Source: Cyanoderma ruficeps (taxonomy: Eukaryota > Chordata > Aves > Passeriformes > Timaliidae). From it: 64,000 bases of DNA. The notes beneath the pieces are model-generated. The model had not been told where the DNA came from. It did no database searches and saw only the letters and a list, made by a program, of their open reading frames with translations. Of the stretch, positions 36,790 through 49,000 are shown piece after piece; the stretch's first letter is position 1; every line of letters starts with the position of its first letter. Location of the stretch: contig VZDJ01007747.1 of assembly GCA_008694505.1 (NCBI GenBank), positions 11,730,797 to 11,794,796 on the forward strand, given 5' to 3'. Made by a program: the position numbers and the translations under genes.

Positions 36790-39700
36790 TGCCTTAGCTC
36801 ATGGCATCAAAACTTATAGACCTGGGATATTGCTCTCCTGAGCTGGTCAGAGTTCAGATTTCAGTATTCTTCTCTATCCTATCTCCTGTGAGGTATTTCA
36901 CTTTAGCAAAAGGTTTTGTTAGTTTTCCTTTTTCAGCAAGAAGACATATAGAGAAGTCTCCCACAAATTAGAAAGCTCCTCACCATTTGGATGAGCAGAA
37001 AATGCCATAAACTGGTTAAAAACTGAAAACATTGGATGTTGGAAGATGTGCTGGATCTGCAAACACTTTTCCTATGACAAAACCTCCTATTTACGAAGGA
37101 GTCTTCAAGTAGCTATTCACCATCCCTACCTGGAGAAGGAAGGTGCTTCCTCACCTGAGATCACTGCAATTGTCACAGGGATGGAACAACTTTGCATGGT
37201 GGTTGGAGGACAGCTGCTCCTTCTGCTTCTCTGTTTCTTGCTCTGTTTCCCGCCATTGTTTTTCTTGCCAGGTCTGAGGAAGAATGAATTCCTACTGGGA
37301 CAGTGATTAAATGTAAGACAATAAAGAACTACTTATTTCCCCCTACACAATTTCTCCAAGAGCTCTGATAGAAAACTTGAAAAGAGATGCTAATATAAAA
37401 GGTCAGCACTACCTTGCTCCTCCTTTTTCTTTCTTTGAGTTGTGTGAATTTGGCATAATTATAAGATATTTTTAACAATGTTAGCTGATCTCAGTTTAAC
37501 AATCAGAAGCTTCCTTTCCTTAGATCAGTTACTTTGTTCTCCCAGACAGAGGAGAGTATCATGGGCTGAACAAAGGCTGTTTATAGGTGACACTTTAAGT
37601 GAATTTACAAGCCTGTTTGAAGACTTCAGTGAGTTCTTGTCTACAAGTGCTCCTTCTGTGGCTTGTCGTCCACTTGTCAGATATGTGTATTTTTAAGCTG
37701 ATTGATGCAAATCTGAGAAAATATTGGTTTCATGAGATTTTGCTACTCTTTGTCTCTATAGCTTATCAGTAAAGCAACTTTTCTAACCTTCAATTTATTA
37801 TTGTATTCATTACTTGTATAGTAACTTTGATGAATAATTTTTTTGCCTTGGTTAGTACAGCATCCCTAGATGCTGTATATTTCCACAACCACAAGACATG
37901 AGCAACCAGAGAAACTAAACAAAAAAAGAAGTGGCAAGAAGGATATGCAAAAGATCTTCTTGCATTGTGTTTATTAATGATAATTGTAAAGGATTACAAG
38001 ATAAATTAGTTACACCCTTCAGACTTTATTTAAATGCTTCAGACTTTATTTAAATATTTGGAAGCAAATATATATACAAGTATACTTATGTTTACTGCGT
38101 CCTTTTACCTATTTTTGCTATTTAAGTAAAGTATGAGTTACTCAATTATGTCACCTTTAGATCCTCCCTAGAATTAACTGTTCTGGTAAAGAATAAAAAG
38201 TGTACGACTGCACCACTTGAAGACAAGAAAATAATGGGTTCAAATTTTAAACTAGATTTTCCTCAAGTGTATTTATAGTCATATTTTTACGGGAAAGTCT
38301 ACAGATGTCAGGCAGTGTTCATGTGCAGATCTATGAATACATTTCTGTTTTACTAAGAGTTTAATTTTGCCTCTCAGTGTTCCAAAGCTGTAAGCAAAAA
38401 TATTAATGAAAAAGATATATTTCTATGTGAAGTAAATGGCACTGTAAACAGAAAACAGACTGAGCTTTAAAAATCCAGATTTGGATAAAATTTTTTCAAA
38501 AGTTGATAAAATAATTTCTCCCCTTTGGAGATTATATTAATGTGTGGAATATTGGCACAATTGACACCTGAGCTTGTCACACTGTTTTCCCTGACTGGGG
38601 TGTTTGGATTTGTGTTCTGATGAACTTGTTCTATAAGAAATTATTAGGATGTTTCCTGGCAAGCTATCTGAGTTTTTCCACAGTGCATGTATTTTTTTGG
38701 AGATAATTTGTTGTGTCTGTTAGGACTCATTTAAAAAATGAGAAAACCCTCCAGCAGCAGAATACCTAAAGAGCAGTTACTTTTCTGCTCTTTTCCTTCA
38801 GAATTTAATTCAAGTCGAATTTTAGTTTTATTACCCTTTCCCTCCCCTGTGGATATTAACATAGTAACATAACCCCAAGATCCCATCGCTGTAAAGCAAA
38901 GGGAGACAGCAGAGGGGAATGAGTGAGAGCTGGGGAACAAAGTGGTTTGGAGGGACAGAAATCAAATCAGCCCCCTCTAATCTTCTTTTTATGTCTTGTG
39001 GCACTACATATGCAGATCTCCCCCCACCCCCTTCTCCTTGAAACAGGGAGGGAAAAAAGTGGGTTGAATCAAGAGCACTGGTGGCCAGCACCACACAGAA
39101 AGCAGTGCTGGTGCTGCCTGCAGCCCTGGCACTTTGGGGTGTCAGTTCCAGTATTCAGTTCGACCACCACGATAATGGCAAGGAGGACATGACTGCAGGA
39201 GGTTTTGGTGTCCATACAAAAACAAATCTTGAAAATTATATACAAGAGAAACATGGAAGACATGCTAAAATTGAAAAAAATCTAGGCTTTGAAAATGAAA
39301 ACATCAAATTCATTCTCTTATACTTTTCTGCTGTCTGAACTCCACTACCCTAATTCTATTATAACATGCATGAGCATTAAGATGTGACTTTGGCTTTTGC
39401 TAACACACAAGTTTTGAAAATTACTAGTTTGAAACTTTTAGCGTAGTAGTCAGGTCCACAAATTCAAGCAACGAACTTTCCAGTGCAGAAACACTTGTGC
39501 TGAATTTGAAAAAATGATATCTTAATTTAAGACACTTTTTGAAATGTAACTTCAGAACTAATTTGAAGAATAATTTTCTCCTTAATTCCCCTGTAAGTAT
39601 CACCAAGATTTTAGAACTTGAGAAAAACGAGCATGTGATACAATCAGAAGCTAAGTGAATAGTAGTTTAAATCTGTTAATGCTTTTCAAACTGAAAAAAC

Positions 39701-40000
39701 AATAATTTCAGCCACGTGACTTCTATAGTGATGGCAGGGTGAAAAAACTATTAAGCACAGCTGAAATTATCACAAACTTTTCAATAACTCTGAAATTATA
39801 ATTGAAAATATTTCTTTTACTTCATGACGTTAAATAATGATCTTGGGAGAAAATATGAAGATAAGTAGGAGAAATTAAAATAATACAGGGATAAATCACT
39901 AATTTCTACTAATCCCACAGAAAATTATACTGAGATTGTAGGGGGCTTAATGACCGGTATGAAGTTTTGTTTGCTTCCTTTCGATCCAACGCTTTCTTAG
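36790..40000. other. AT-rich non-coding sequence, no gene seen
   Basis: The stretch holds a 20-bp tandem duplication (38017-38055), a C6-A-C5 run at about 39020-39031 (G-rich on the minus strand) and a GC-richer part at 38880-39200. The open frames at 38831-39338 on both strands overlap one another and have no recognisable domain; one beginning at 39081 has a hydrophobic start resembling a signal peptide, but nothing after it resembles a protein family. Confidence 0.6.
38017..38055 (+). repeat. Tandem duplication, 20-bp period
   Basis: CTTCAGACTTTATTTAAAT occurs identically at 38017-38035 and 38037-38055, the two copies separated by one G. Confidence 0.9.
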
Positions 40001-40004
40001 CTGC

Positions 40005-40140
40005 AATGAGTGGCTCTCGAGCAGCGCACAGACTGCGAGGAGTTTATTTGAGGGGTTTCTATTGCCACCTAGTGGCCCCCACGCCCCTCTCCCGCCCCGC
40101 GCCCTCGCTTCGGCTCCCCAAAGCCTCTCCCTTGCCAGGA
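40005..40140. promoter_or_regulatory. Small CpG-rich island around a CTCF-like site
   Basis: Within about 130 bases there are roughly nine to ten CpGs (CTCGAGCAGCG, CTGCGAGG, CACGCCC, CCCGCCCCGCGCC, CTCGCTTCGGC), while both flanks are AT-rich and nearly CpG-free. The GCCCCTCTCCCGCCCCGCGC part resembles SP/KLF sites. The patch could be an unmethylated CTCF site, an enhancer core or a minimal promoter of an unannotated transcript. Open frames crossing it on both strands (39947-40161) look like chance results of the GC-rich base composition. Confidence 0.5.
40060..40078 (-). promoter_or_regulatory. CTCF-like motif, reverse, near-consensus
   Basis: The plus strand reads TATTGCCACCTAGTGGCCC. Its reverse complement, GGGCCACTAGGTGGCAATA, matches the CTCF pattern YDRCCASYAGRKGGCRSYV at all but one or two edge positions, with every core base kept. 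This is the best transcription-factor motif in the window. CTCF anchors cohesin loops and insulates domains. The reverse orientation converges on the weaker forward motif at 36.58 kb, about 3.5 kb away. Real partner sites may lie outside this window. Confidence 0.6.
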
Positions 40141-40244
40141 GCAAATGTTCTTGCTAACTGACACGACAGAGAGGTGCAATTCTTTAAACGTTTTAGACAC
40201 AACAAAAAGGAAAGCACGAATTTAAGTTTCCTCATTATTTGGAC

Positions 40245-40268
40245 TAAAAAAAAAAAAAAATAAAAAAA
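40245..40268 (+). repeat. A-rich tract
   Basis: A run of about fifteen A, then T and seven A. It could be the tail of a long-decayed retrocopy, but nothing recognisable lies upstream except the CpG-rich patch, so a simple repeat is preferred. Confidence 0.8.
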
Positions 40269-40653
40269 TTGAGTAACTGAGATATCCCCCAGCTGACATA
40301 AATTAAGAACCGTGCAGTAACTTAGTAATGAGCACTACTTTGAAAAAGAGAAGTTTATACAAATGTGCTTTCTGTTGTTGCTGTTGTTTGAAACAGATGA
40401 TATAGATTTGATTTGTTTCTGTCTTGCCTGAGTTTTAATCTCCTGAAGGTCTCACTGATTCCTGTTGAATTGATACATTTTTATCCCTGGAGCAAAACCT
40501 GTTTATACTCTTTTATAAGGAAATAGAACTTCATCTTGCTCCTGACACGGTATGTTGAGAGAAACTGTAAGAAATATAAAGTCTTCAGTCTTCTTTACTT
40601 TTTTTGATAATGGTAAATATAAAAAAATTTATGAGCTTTCACTCTTGCACACT

Positions 40654-40715
40654 GACATCTGAGAGTTAAAATAGAAATGAGTAAGACATCTGAGAGTTAA
40701 AATAGAAATGAGTAA
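40654..40715 (+). repeat. Perfect 31-bp tandem duplication
   Basis: The 31-base unit starting GACATCTGAGAGTTAAAA and ending AATGAGTAA occurs twice without a difference (40654-40684 and 40685-40715). Perfect identity in sequence under no evident selection means a recent event, possibly still polymorphic in the population. Confidence 0.95.
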
Positions 40716-41549
40716 GAGTCTTAATACCTCATACTTATGCCACCATAAAGTCTGTGGTTTCCCTGAAGCCAGTGGAGGTATTCATGTCTATGGAGGTAAA
40801 ATTTGCTGTAAATTAAATTAGATTGAAGCCCACAAACCTGAATAAAGTCCAGAAGCTTTCCATTGTACCTGGTCTCATGTGGATAGTACAGTACTGCAAT
40901 GTAGATTATAATACATAACACCTGTATGTAAGAGCTCCTTGTATTAGAGTTTCACTTCTCCATGAAACAGTTTTTCAAAATATACTTCCTCTTGTACTAA
41001 AAACTTTCCTCTATAAAAATTTGCAATTTTTTTAAATTTCAGTATAGACTAAAAAATGTGATTTCATTTCTTGAAAGTTCTATTTTAATGACAAGTAAAA
41101 ATCATAGGGACTATTTTTTGCCTTCCCTGCTTCAGCAGAAATAGTGTGTTCTGAGTGATAACCACTCCTCCTTTTAAAATAAACCACACACTTTTGTCTT
41201 GGCAGACACTCAGCCCTAGAAGACTTATCTGCTTGTAAAGTTTTCCTTTGCATACGTGGTCACTCAGTTTAAACACATTTTAAAAGTATGGAGCAAAGTA
41301 CAGAATGGAAAAAAGTGTGAAGGCTTTGATATATATTCTATTTTTACTCTGTGAATATGCAGCTAACTCTCTTTTTTTCTGGTGAATGATTCATTCCCCT
41401 GGACTTGGTATGTCTTTCAGTCACAAGAATTGCCTGAAACTTCGACTTCCTACAAATGGAGGCTTTTCTGCATATTTTTAATGCACGAATTGGCTGAGAA
41501 CAGGACTGCTAGGAGCCTGACATGGAACTTGGAGACAGGCATTAATTTT
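40716..41549. other. AT-rich non-coding sequence, nothing recognised
   Basis: Short open frames on both strands have no domain and no splice context. No repeat family was recognised. Confidence 0.6.
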
Positions 41550-41750
41550 CACACTCAGGCACAGCCTTCCTCTATAACCTTGACCAGTTCACTTAGGCTC
41601 AGATTTTCAACACTTCAAAAGCACTTTAAGAGGTACTTTTAAAGTACTCTTCTGCCTCAGTTGCCCAGCTATAAAATAGTCTGCTCCACGGTGGCACTTG
41701 TATTCCCTGTCTTGTGGTCGTTTGGGGAGGGTATTCAGAAAAAGCAAAGC
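41550..41750 (+). mobile_element. MIR-like SINE remnant
   Basis: The ordered words are TCACACTCAGGCACAGCC, TCTATAACCTTGACCAGTTC, ACTTAGGCTCAGATTTTCAA, GCCTCAGTTGCCCAGCTATA, AAATAGTC and, further on, AAGCAAAGCACTTACC. This is the sense layout of MIR: 'tgtgaccttgggcaagtcacttaacctctc', 'gcctcagtttccccatctgtaaaatgg', 'aaagcactt'. A 'CAGATTTTCAA...AAAAGCACTTTAAGAGG' stretch between the first and second blocks is like a variant I recall from reptile and bird copies. It is dead, with no intact Pol III boxes. The matching order of blocks makes this the better supported of the two MIR-like calls here. Confidence 0.6.
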
Positions 41751-42400
41751 ACTTACCTGGCTTTTGTCTCTGCAAATCCCTCTGAAAGACTGAAACCTCT
41801 TGGAGGTTCAGCCTGTCCTCTCACAAGAGGATCTACCTCAGTGAAGTCGAGGAGGCCCCATACTGGGTTGAGACTTTGATTTGCTGCCACGTTTCAAGCA
41901 GTAAAATAGAACAGGAAACCAATGTGAGTGGTCATTCTTCAAACTGAGTGTGGCTTATTCACACTGAAACTTCTAATTGCAGAATGAGCGATTGCAATGA
42001 TTCTACCCTAAAAAATGAACATGGCTGATGGAAGAGACAGAACTGTTCAGTGAGTATTCCAGGGCTATCTGCCAATCCTGCACCCATGCTTGCTTGGCAG
42101 CTGCATGACAGGAGCTAAGCTGGTGTCGCTAGGAACAGGAGCATCTCCAGCAATTCCTGAGGGAAAGTAGAGCCAGTAAGAACCACTGGGCTGCAATTCC
42201 AGTTTTCTTACTTAAATACAATTGATCTATCTACCTAGACACATGTGTATCCACACAAACATTTGAATCAGGAAAAGGTTGTCAAAATTCCCTGTTCACA
42301 GAGAAGATTTTCAGTGTTCTCTTGCATTGTTTCTTCTATTGTTTCAAAGTTTTTCAATCCAATATGGTTTAGTAAGAAAATAAATTTAATATTAGATTTT

Positions 42401-42445
42401 TGCATATTGCATATTTTGAATATTTTGAATATTTTGCATATTTTG
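42401..42445 (+). repeat. Imperfect (ATATTTTGA/GCATATTTT) tandem
   Basis: Four to five nine-to-ten-base units of TGCATATTTTGAATATTTTG type occur in a row. A simple repeat with AT-rich units. Confidence 0.85.
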
Positions 42446-42582
42446 TTTTTTTTATTCATTCTAAAGGCATTTTTTCTGCTGAATGTCCTGCATAGGCCAA
42501 TGCAATAACCACATTTGAAGCACACTTTAAGTGGCTTGTTTATATCATAGTTCATTTATTTTTCTCAGTAAATTTAAACTCT

Positions 42583-42640
42583 GGGGTTTTTTTGTTTGGT
42601 TGGTTGACTTTTTTTGGAGGGGTTTCTGGTTTTTCTTTTT
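42583..42640 (+). repeat. T/G-rich low-complexity tract
   Basis: The string is GGGGTTTTTTTGTTTGGTTG, then GTTGACTTTTTTTGGAGGGG and TTTCTGGTTTTTC. It is nearly free of A and C on the plus strand. It resembles tracts at 57.88-57.97 and 59.04-59.10 kb. Confidence 0.8.
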
Positions 42641-43910
42641 TAATGGGGAATATAGCTTCCAAATGCTAGGGTATTTTTTCTCAATTAACACAAGAAAAAG
42701 CCTTTTTCAAGCCTTTAAACTCATCTGTTGTGCTTCAGTATGGTGAAAAGTAAAAATACCTTAGTTTTAGGAGTGGTGGTAGTCAACTGAAAGATTTTCC
42801 TGATAAAGACAGGAATCAATGGAAATGTGAAGTTATTGCTACAGCTCAGTCATGTGTTATGTTTCCCTAGTGCTCTGTGCTGATTAAACCATGCTTTATG
42901 GGGTTAGGCACTTGTGCCAGGTAACTGGTATCCTGCTCCCACAGAGCAGTCACACTCCAGACAAATGTAAACTTTCCATGTGCAAGCATTGGAATGGCTC
43001 TGTTTAAGCTACAGAAGCCTAAGAAAAATTTCTGTAAGGACATAACCTAGAAAAGCTCGACAGCTCACTGATGGGGTGAGAAGGTCACAGGGAAAAGCTG
43101 GTCACTTGGATGCCTGAGATTGTAAATATCTTTCTGAAACATTATGATGTTTTGTACGTCTGCAGAGAGTGAGCAAAAAAGAGAATGAGACGTGGGAAAA
43201 GATTGAAAAGCCTGAGATACTGAGAAGTAAGTGCTTCTAGTTGCTCTCCAACAGGCTCAGTGATTGATGATGGGTTTTTGTGAGTCTCTGGGTTGCAATG
43301 GCTGTGGATACACAGCACCGCAGCCCTCTGGGGTGAGCTCAGGCAAGTTCAGGAGCTGTGCCTCTCTGCACAGCAATATGGCTGGGTCCTCTGCAGGTCC
43401 TCAACAGACACCCCTGCTACTGTAACCATACCATGTTGTGTGCTGCAAATGTTTTCTTAATGGCTTAGGGTATCCGAGAAAATGGGAAAGACTATTTTAC
43501 TTAAATAACAAAAATAGACATGATGGAATTTTGCTTCTCTTCTATAATTTTTGAAGTTAAAATTAATACTGGAAAGATGCCTGTGCTACCAAATGGCAGC
43601 GTGTAGTTTATCTCCTAGGTAGCTCTGGGGAGCAAAGTCTTTCTGCATTTCATTTGGGTTCTGCCTGGGGTAGCCCCTGCTCAAAAGATATATCAAGAGG
43701 AAGAGGAAGATCTGCTGCCTCACTATTGTGAGATCTGCTCATTGTCCTCACTATGACCCAGGGAATGGAAAAATAATTGTTATCAGATTTCAGGCCTCCA
43801 CCATCATCACATCTTCTTTCAGTACTGATGTAGCAGGAAAGTCTCCCATCCAGCAAAGTGCATAATCTAAGTGAGCAGGCAGGTGAGTAACCCCTTTCCT
43901 CCTCAGTGAG

Positions 43911-43982
43911 GCAAAGAACATGTTTAAGTGGTACTAAAGCCTGTTGGACTTAAACACATACTTAACTTTTGGTGGAGTTGAA
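43911..43982. repeat. Decayed ancient interspersed repeat fragment (copy G)
   Basis: AGAACATGTTTAAGTGGTAC then TGGACTTAAACACATACTTAAC parallels the arrangement '...AAGCACATGCTTAAGTGCTTT...' and 'CATGCTTAAAGTTAAGCATGTG', which I associate with the same ATTGACTTCAATGGG family. GTTTAAG and CTTAAAC form a seven-base inverted pair. Confidence 0.4.
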
Positions 43983-44703
43983 AGGCAGAGGTAGAACTGA
44001 AAGGCAGAAGTGGAAAATGAAATTAAAGGAATGCAACTCTGCCTGCTGGCTTAACAAAAAAAACTGACTGTAGGCTCACAGTATGCAGATTCTAGCTGCA
44101 GTATTTTACTTACACAAATGTCCTGATACAGACAGCTAATATCTATAAGAGGATTGCCATGCTTTGCAAGTAAATCAGAATTTAGTTGGATCCTAAGTGC
44201 CTTCATTACCCAGATGATTTGCCAAAGTCACATGCTAGGCACAAGAATATGTTTTTTGCTTCTACAACTTTTGGGCCCTGTACAAGTATTTGACAGAGGG
44301 AGATATGTCAGTCTATTCTGAAGATAGTTTGCATTTGGAATATATATTTTCTGGAAACTCACCTCCAGGTAAATAAACTTTGCTAAAAAAACTCCCAGGC
44401 ACTGAGTGTTGGAAGGAAAGTGAAGTGAAATCCTGCACTGAGTGAAGAGATGCGTTATGGATTTTTTTAAATTATATTTTCTTGGGTGAAAAAATACCTC
44501 TCACCAAAAACTCCCAAAACCAACACCACCACTGATTTTTCACTAGTTGATGGTTCTGAAACCTGCTCTGGGAACAGCAAGTCAAGCTGCTGAGGGGGGG
44601 AATAAAAGCACCATTGCTATCAGGCCCCCTGGGCTCTGTACTTCTTTGCACTCTGATGACACACAGTTCATTTCCTGACCTCTGGAGAGATGACAGGGGA
44701 AAA

Positions 44704-44719
44704 AAAGAAAGAAAGAAAG
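44704..44719 (+). repeat. (GAAA)n run
   Basis: Four GAAA units following an A-run. Confidence 0.85.
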
Positions 44720-46049
44720 CAACTCTTAGTGCTAGGGAATGAACATGGAGTTCAACTTGAAATATAGGGAAGAGAGTCTTTCAAAAGTTGTAGCTGTATT
44801 TAGCATCAGAGTTCATGAGATCCACATGTCCCATCTTCTTTTTCTACAAATCCCAGAGGGGGAAAAAACCCATTTATTCTGATAGCCTGGAAGGAAAAAA
44901 AAATGTCTGTTCATCAATTTCCCCTTTTTTTAAGAGATAACCACTGACTCTACCCATATGTTATCTTTATCCTGAGGCAGCAAATTTATCATAATTTATT
45001 CTGGTATATTCTAAATTTACCATGTTGATTACCACTGTATAAACAATGTCTGGCATTTGCCTCAGCCAAAGAATTGAGGCTGGCGCTGATTTGGAGTTGA
45101 GATCTGTGGAAGAGCTTCAATTTACTGAAGTGGCTGTAATATCAGTACAAACACCAGAGATAGATAGCTAAGGATATGGTGGTTTTAAAAGGAAAAAAAG
45201 TAAGGATTCTTCTCCTGTGTGATGCTAATGAGCCACTTACTGAAATGTATCTGTTTGGAGAGGGAAGTCCAAATGACACAAGGTTAAAAACCATTAGAAA
45301 GTGGTCTGCAGGAACAGCTGACTGGATTCCATAGTGGAAAAGCTGCTCTTAATTCTTCTTAGGTATCAGTGGGTAAGGGTTACAAAAATCTTTACATAAT
45401 TACTGCACACAAATACGAGTAACATAAAAGGATTCCCATAAGGTTGGACTGAAACCAGTCCTAATCTTTGGGGACTAAAAAAAGAATTTAAAGGAGGACT
45501 AAAAAAAAAAAAAATGGGGACAGACTATCTTAACCAAAGATAAGTTTCTATTTACAGTAAAAAAAAAAAAAAATTATTTGATCAATTGGCCAAACTGCAC
45601 ATTTACTGAAAAATAGCTGAGATGTCCCCATGCACGCAAAAAAATGAAGCAAATTTTATGTCCGTTTCCTCATAGAATTGCAAGGTATTTCCTTCAAAAC
45701 ACTTAAATCATAATTCTAATTCTTAGTAGTAAATTCTGATACTAAAATCATTTTATGAACATTTAAATAACATCATGAGCTCTTTCATAAAATAGCATAT
45801 TCAGTATTTAATTACTATTTACACCCTTGAAATCATGTTTGTCTGTTGTCCTGTGCATCATACTTATTCTGGAACACTACTTTGGCATTAAGACCTTGGG
45901 CGAACAGCACCTGACTTTAATGAGGCTGAAAAAGTGTTATTGACCTCCCTGGACAACTCTTTCCTATGGTCTTATTTTCTTCATATGAGAAATACTTGGT
46001 TGGATGATATGTCTTCTGTTGTTACAGAAGACATTGTTGTTTTGTTGTT

Positions 46050-46085
46050 AAAAAAAAAACAAACAAAACCCCAACCAAAAACCCT
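46050..46085 (-). repeat. A/C-rich tract (T/G-rich on the minus strand)
   Basis: AAAAAAAAACAAACAAAACC followed by CCAACCAAAAACCC is the reverse-complement counterpart of the T/G-rich tracts at 42.6, 57.9 and 59.1 kb. Confidence 0.75.
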
Positions 46086-49000
46086 ACATGAACTTGTTGT
46101 TTTGGAGTACTATCTTGTGTGTTGGCTGATTAAAACGAGAAATTAGCTCCTGTTATGTGTGGATTGTGCACTGTCATGATCTGTGTAAACATGAGGGCTT
46201 TTAGGCAAGAAGTGTGTGTGTATGACCTTAGCAAATGCTTCTTTGGAGCATCTTACAAAGTCTGTCTCTAATACTCCGTGGTTTTGTTTGGAATTTTTTA
46301 TCTTTGCTTAATACTGTTAAGGAGATTCAGATTTAAACTATGTTTCTGATTCTCTGAGTTAAGCTGGAAAGATAATTTCAAATTGTTTTCCTCCAACTTG
46401 GCACTTTCTACTTTTTCTGCTGTACTCTGCTCTTCTTCCCTTACAGAGATTGCTTAAATTTAGTATCAAAATAGGATTCATTGCTAAAGAACAGCAAAGA
46501 AAACAGTTGAGGTTATTTACAGCAACATTGATAAATGTACTTTCCTCTGTTTTCAAAGACACAGTGCATCTCAAGGGGAATGAGGATAACAAATGTAACT
46601 TCTACTCAAGGGACGTGGTGTCAGAAAATTCCATTTCCCCTTAGACCACAGTTGCCCTGAGCTCACGTGTAACTTCAATTACTTCCTAAATTCATGACAT
46701 TGATTGCTTGGTGGATGAAACTGGATGGAACAAGATCTTGCAGAACTAAATATTATAATGCATTTTTCATGTCTCAGCACTCAGTCGTGTCATTTCAGCC
46801 TTCATTTGGCATCTTTGATCTGTGCAATGCATACAGAAGCAACAGAGGTATATCCTCTAAATGAGAACAACAGGAAATTTTGGGGATCATATACAAATAA
46901 AATAAAATAAAATTCATCACAATTTTGAAGTCTCTTTCGTGCCAGTTATCATATGAGTAGCAAACTCAAAGACTTGACACCAGTAGGTGCACAAGCATGC
47001 ACTGACCTTTGACCATGTCACCAAACCTGTAACATTACGTACTGGTAGGTGTGCACTCTACCAGTGTACATTTTGCTTTGTCAGGATGTATATATAAAGT
47101 ATGGTGTCTTTCCACACTGAATGCAAAGAAAATTACTATTTTTGATCTTTGCTCTTTACAGGATTGTATTCTGATGTGGAGCATTATGCAGGACACAGCA
47201 GTAGTATGAAATCTGATTTTATGGATTTTTTCAGTACCTGTCAACCAGGAAATGAGGTGGTTATAACAGCAGCTGAAATGGTGCTTTTTTTCCTTCTTTT
47301 TTTTTTTTTCCACTCTGAATTATTTGATGGTATGTTAAAAGAGAGCCCTAAAACTCTATGTTGCAGGCCAATTCAGCCTCTGACCTCTATTCCTACGCAA
47401 GGCAGGAAAGAAAACAAGAATTTTAGGACTCCACATCAGTACTGGGTCACTCCTCGGCCTCCTCTAGCACAGATTTAAACATCTTCATTTGCAGTGGAGC
47501 AGAAGCCATTTGGGACAGCCAAAGGCAGCTGCGGGATATGTCTGTTAATCAGTCTGTGTGACCTTCTAGGGCAGTTTTACCAAACTCTGTGCAGGAAGAG
47601 TATGACTGTGATTTTTAATCTGTGTGTTTGAAGCATGGATAAAACTGAGTGTGCATCTCTGCAAAGATACTTGCTTTATCCAGTCAAATAAAAATTAAAT
47701 TATTTTTGCTTTAAAGTGACAACACCCAGCAAGTATTGCAACGTTTGATATTCTACCCTATACCATGATTCTTTTGCTCTTCTTTATTCCTGAATCTTCA
47801 TCTTGTTTTTCTGTAAAGTGGGCAGATGGGAGAAGACTCCTTCTGTCAGTCCTTTTCTGTGTTCTCTTCTGAATGGTTTCTCCATACTTATAATCCTACG
47901 TATATGTTTATAGGAATTGATTTTAATGGAGCAGTTCGAAATATTAAATTTCTCTTAATGCCATCATGATCTCCTGGGACTTGAAGACAGAGACGTTTGT
48001 TCCTGCTTGATACCTTTTGAATAATACTCTCCTTAAATACTGTATTAACCAAGAGAAAATACAATACTACCTTCTAAATGGCTTGGAGGGCTTTTTGGCT
48101 GGAAGACTGAGATTATGTCTTTGCTAATGTATTCTTAAGAGTATAGTATTGTGAAATACAATATTTTGTTGATAGTACAGAACAAACACACTTTACCAGG
48201 AAGAAAAAGCTTTGCTAGTCCATTCTGTGGTACTGGAGTTTCTTCTGTGGTTTTAGCAGCTAAGCTGTTATTCATAGACCAGTTTGGAAAGCAGTTTGAG
48301 ATCATTCAGAACATCATGGCTTTAAAAAATGGGTAAAATAATTACATATATTTACATTCCATTCATGTACTCCCATGTGTCTAGTAAGGCCATTAAGAAA
48401 AACTCAAGTTCTTTCACAAAATATAATATAACCTAAAATAAATATAACATTGTCTTGCAGTTTAGTAATTATTATAAAAAATTGCTAGCCCTCCACAAAA
48501 GAATGCGGTTTCTTTCTCCTCACAGGCTGCAAGCTAGGACACATGCTAACAAACAGAGAAGAGATGTGCAGTATCAAATTTAAGCCATAAAATAGAAACA
48601 GTCTCACTGCTTTGGATAAGACTGTATAATAACTTGTTAAGGGACACAGTGACCAGGTAGGAGCCTTTGCTTGCCTCAGGTGCTCACGGTGCTGGGTGGG
48701 ATGCAAGTGGTGATCACTGCTGCAGGGCAGAGTAGGGCTGTTGGCTCTGCTGCTCATGCTCCTCCCTGTGCAGCGCTCTGGGAGTCTGGGTGAGTTCCTC
48801 TGGCCCAGCTTTTAATGCAGACTCACCTCTGAGGGATGGATGGCACTGCCCCCTCCCAGCAGTGCACTGGCCAACCTCTCAGCTGTTTCTCTCAGGAAAT
48901 AGAGCAATCACCCTGCAGAGTGATTGCAGGTTTATTTTGGTATTGTGTTGGGATGTTTTTTCTAGGGCGGATGAGAAGTTACAAGCTGAATAGAGAAGCA

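Larger units (their letters stand above)
41751..43900. other. Non-coding sequence with low-complexity tracts, no gene seen
   Basis: Contains the TTTTGCATA/GAATATTTT tandem (42401-42445), a T/G-rich tract (42583-42640) and a GC-richer patch at about 43280-43420. Open frames such as 42245-42508 owe their length to the tandem repeat and are not genes. Confidence 0.6.

Noticed and set aside
39085..39105. REST/NRSF site (CCAGCACCACACAGAAAGC)
   Set aside because: Left half matches CAGCACCA, but the right half does not fit the required spacing and sequence.
39081..39338. Small secreted protein suggested by the hydrophobic start of an 85-codon frame
   Set aside because: Beyond a hydrophobic N-terminus nothing matches a family, and the reverse-strand frames over the same stretch are equally long.
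42245..42555. Open frames on both strands as genes
   Set aside because: Their length comes from the stop-free TATTTTGAA tandem repeat.
47545..47595. Third MIR-like element (CTGTGTGACCTTCTAGGGCA)
   Set aside because: Only one MIR-like block; no second block in the right order.
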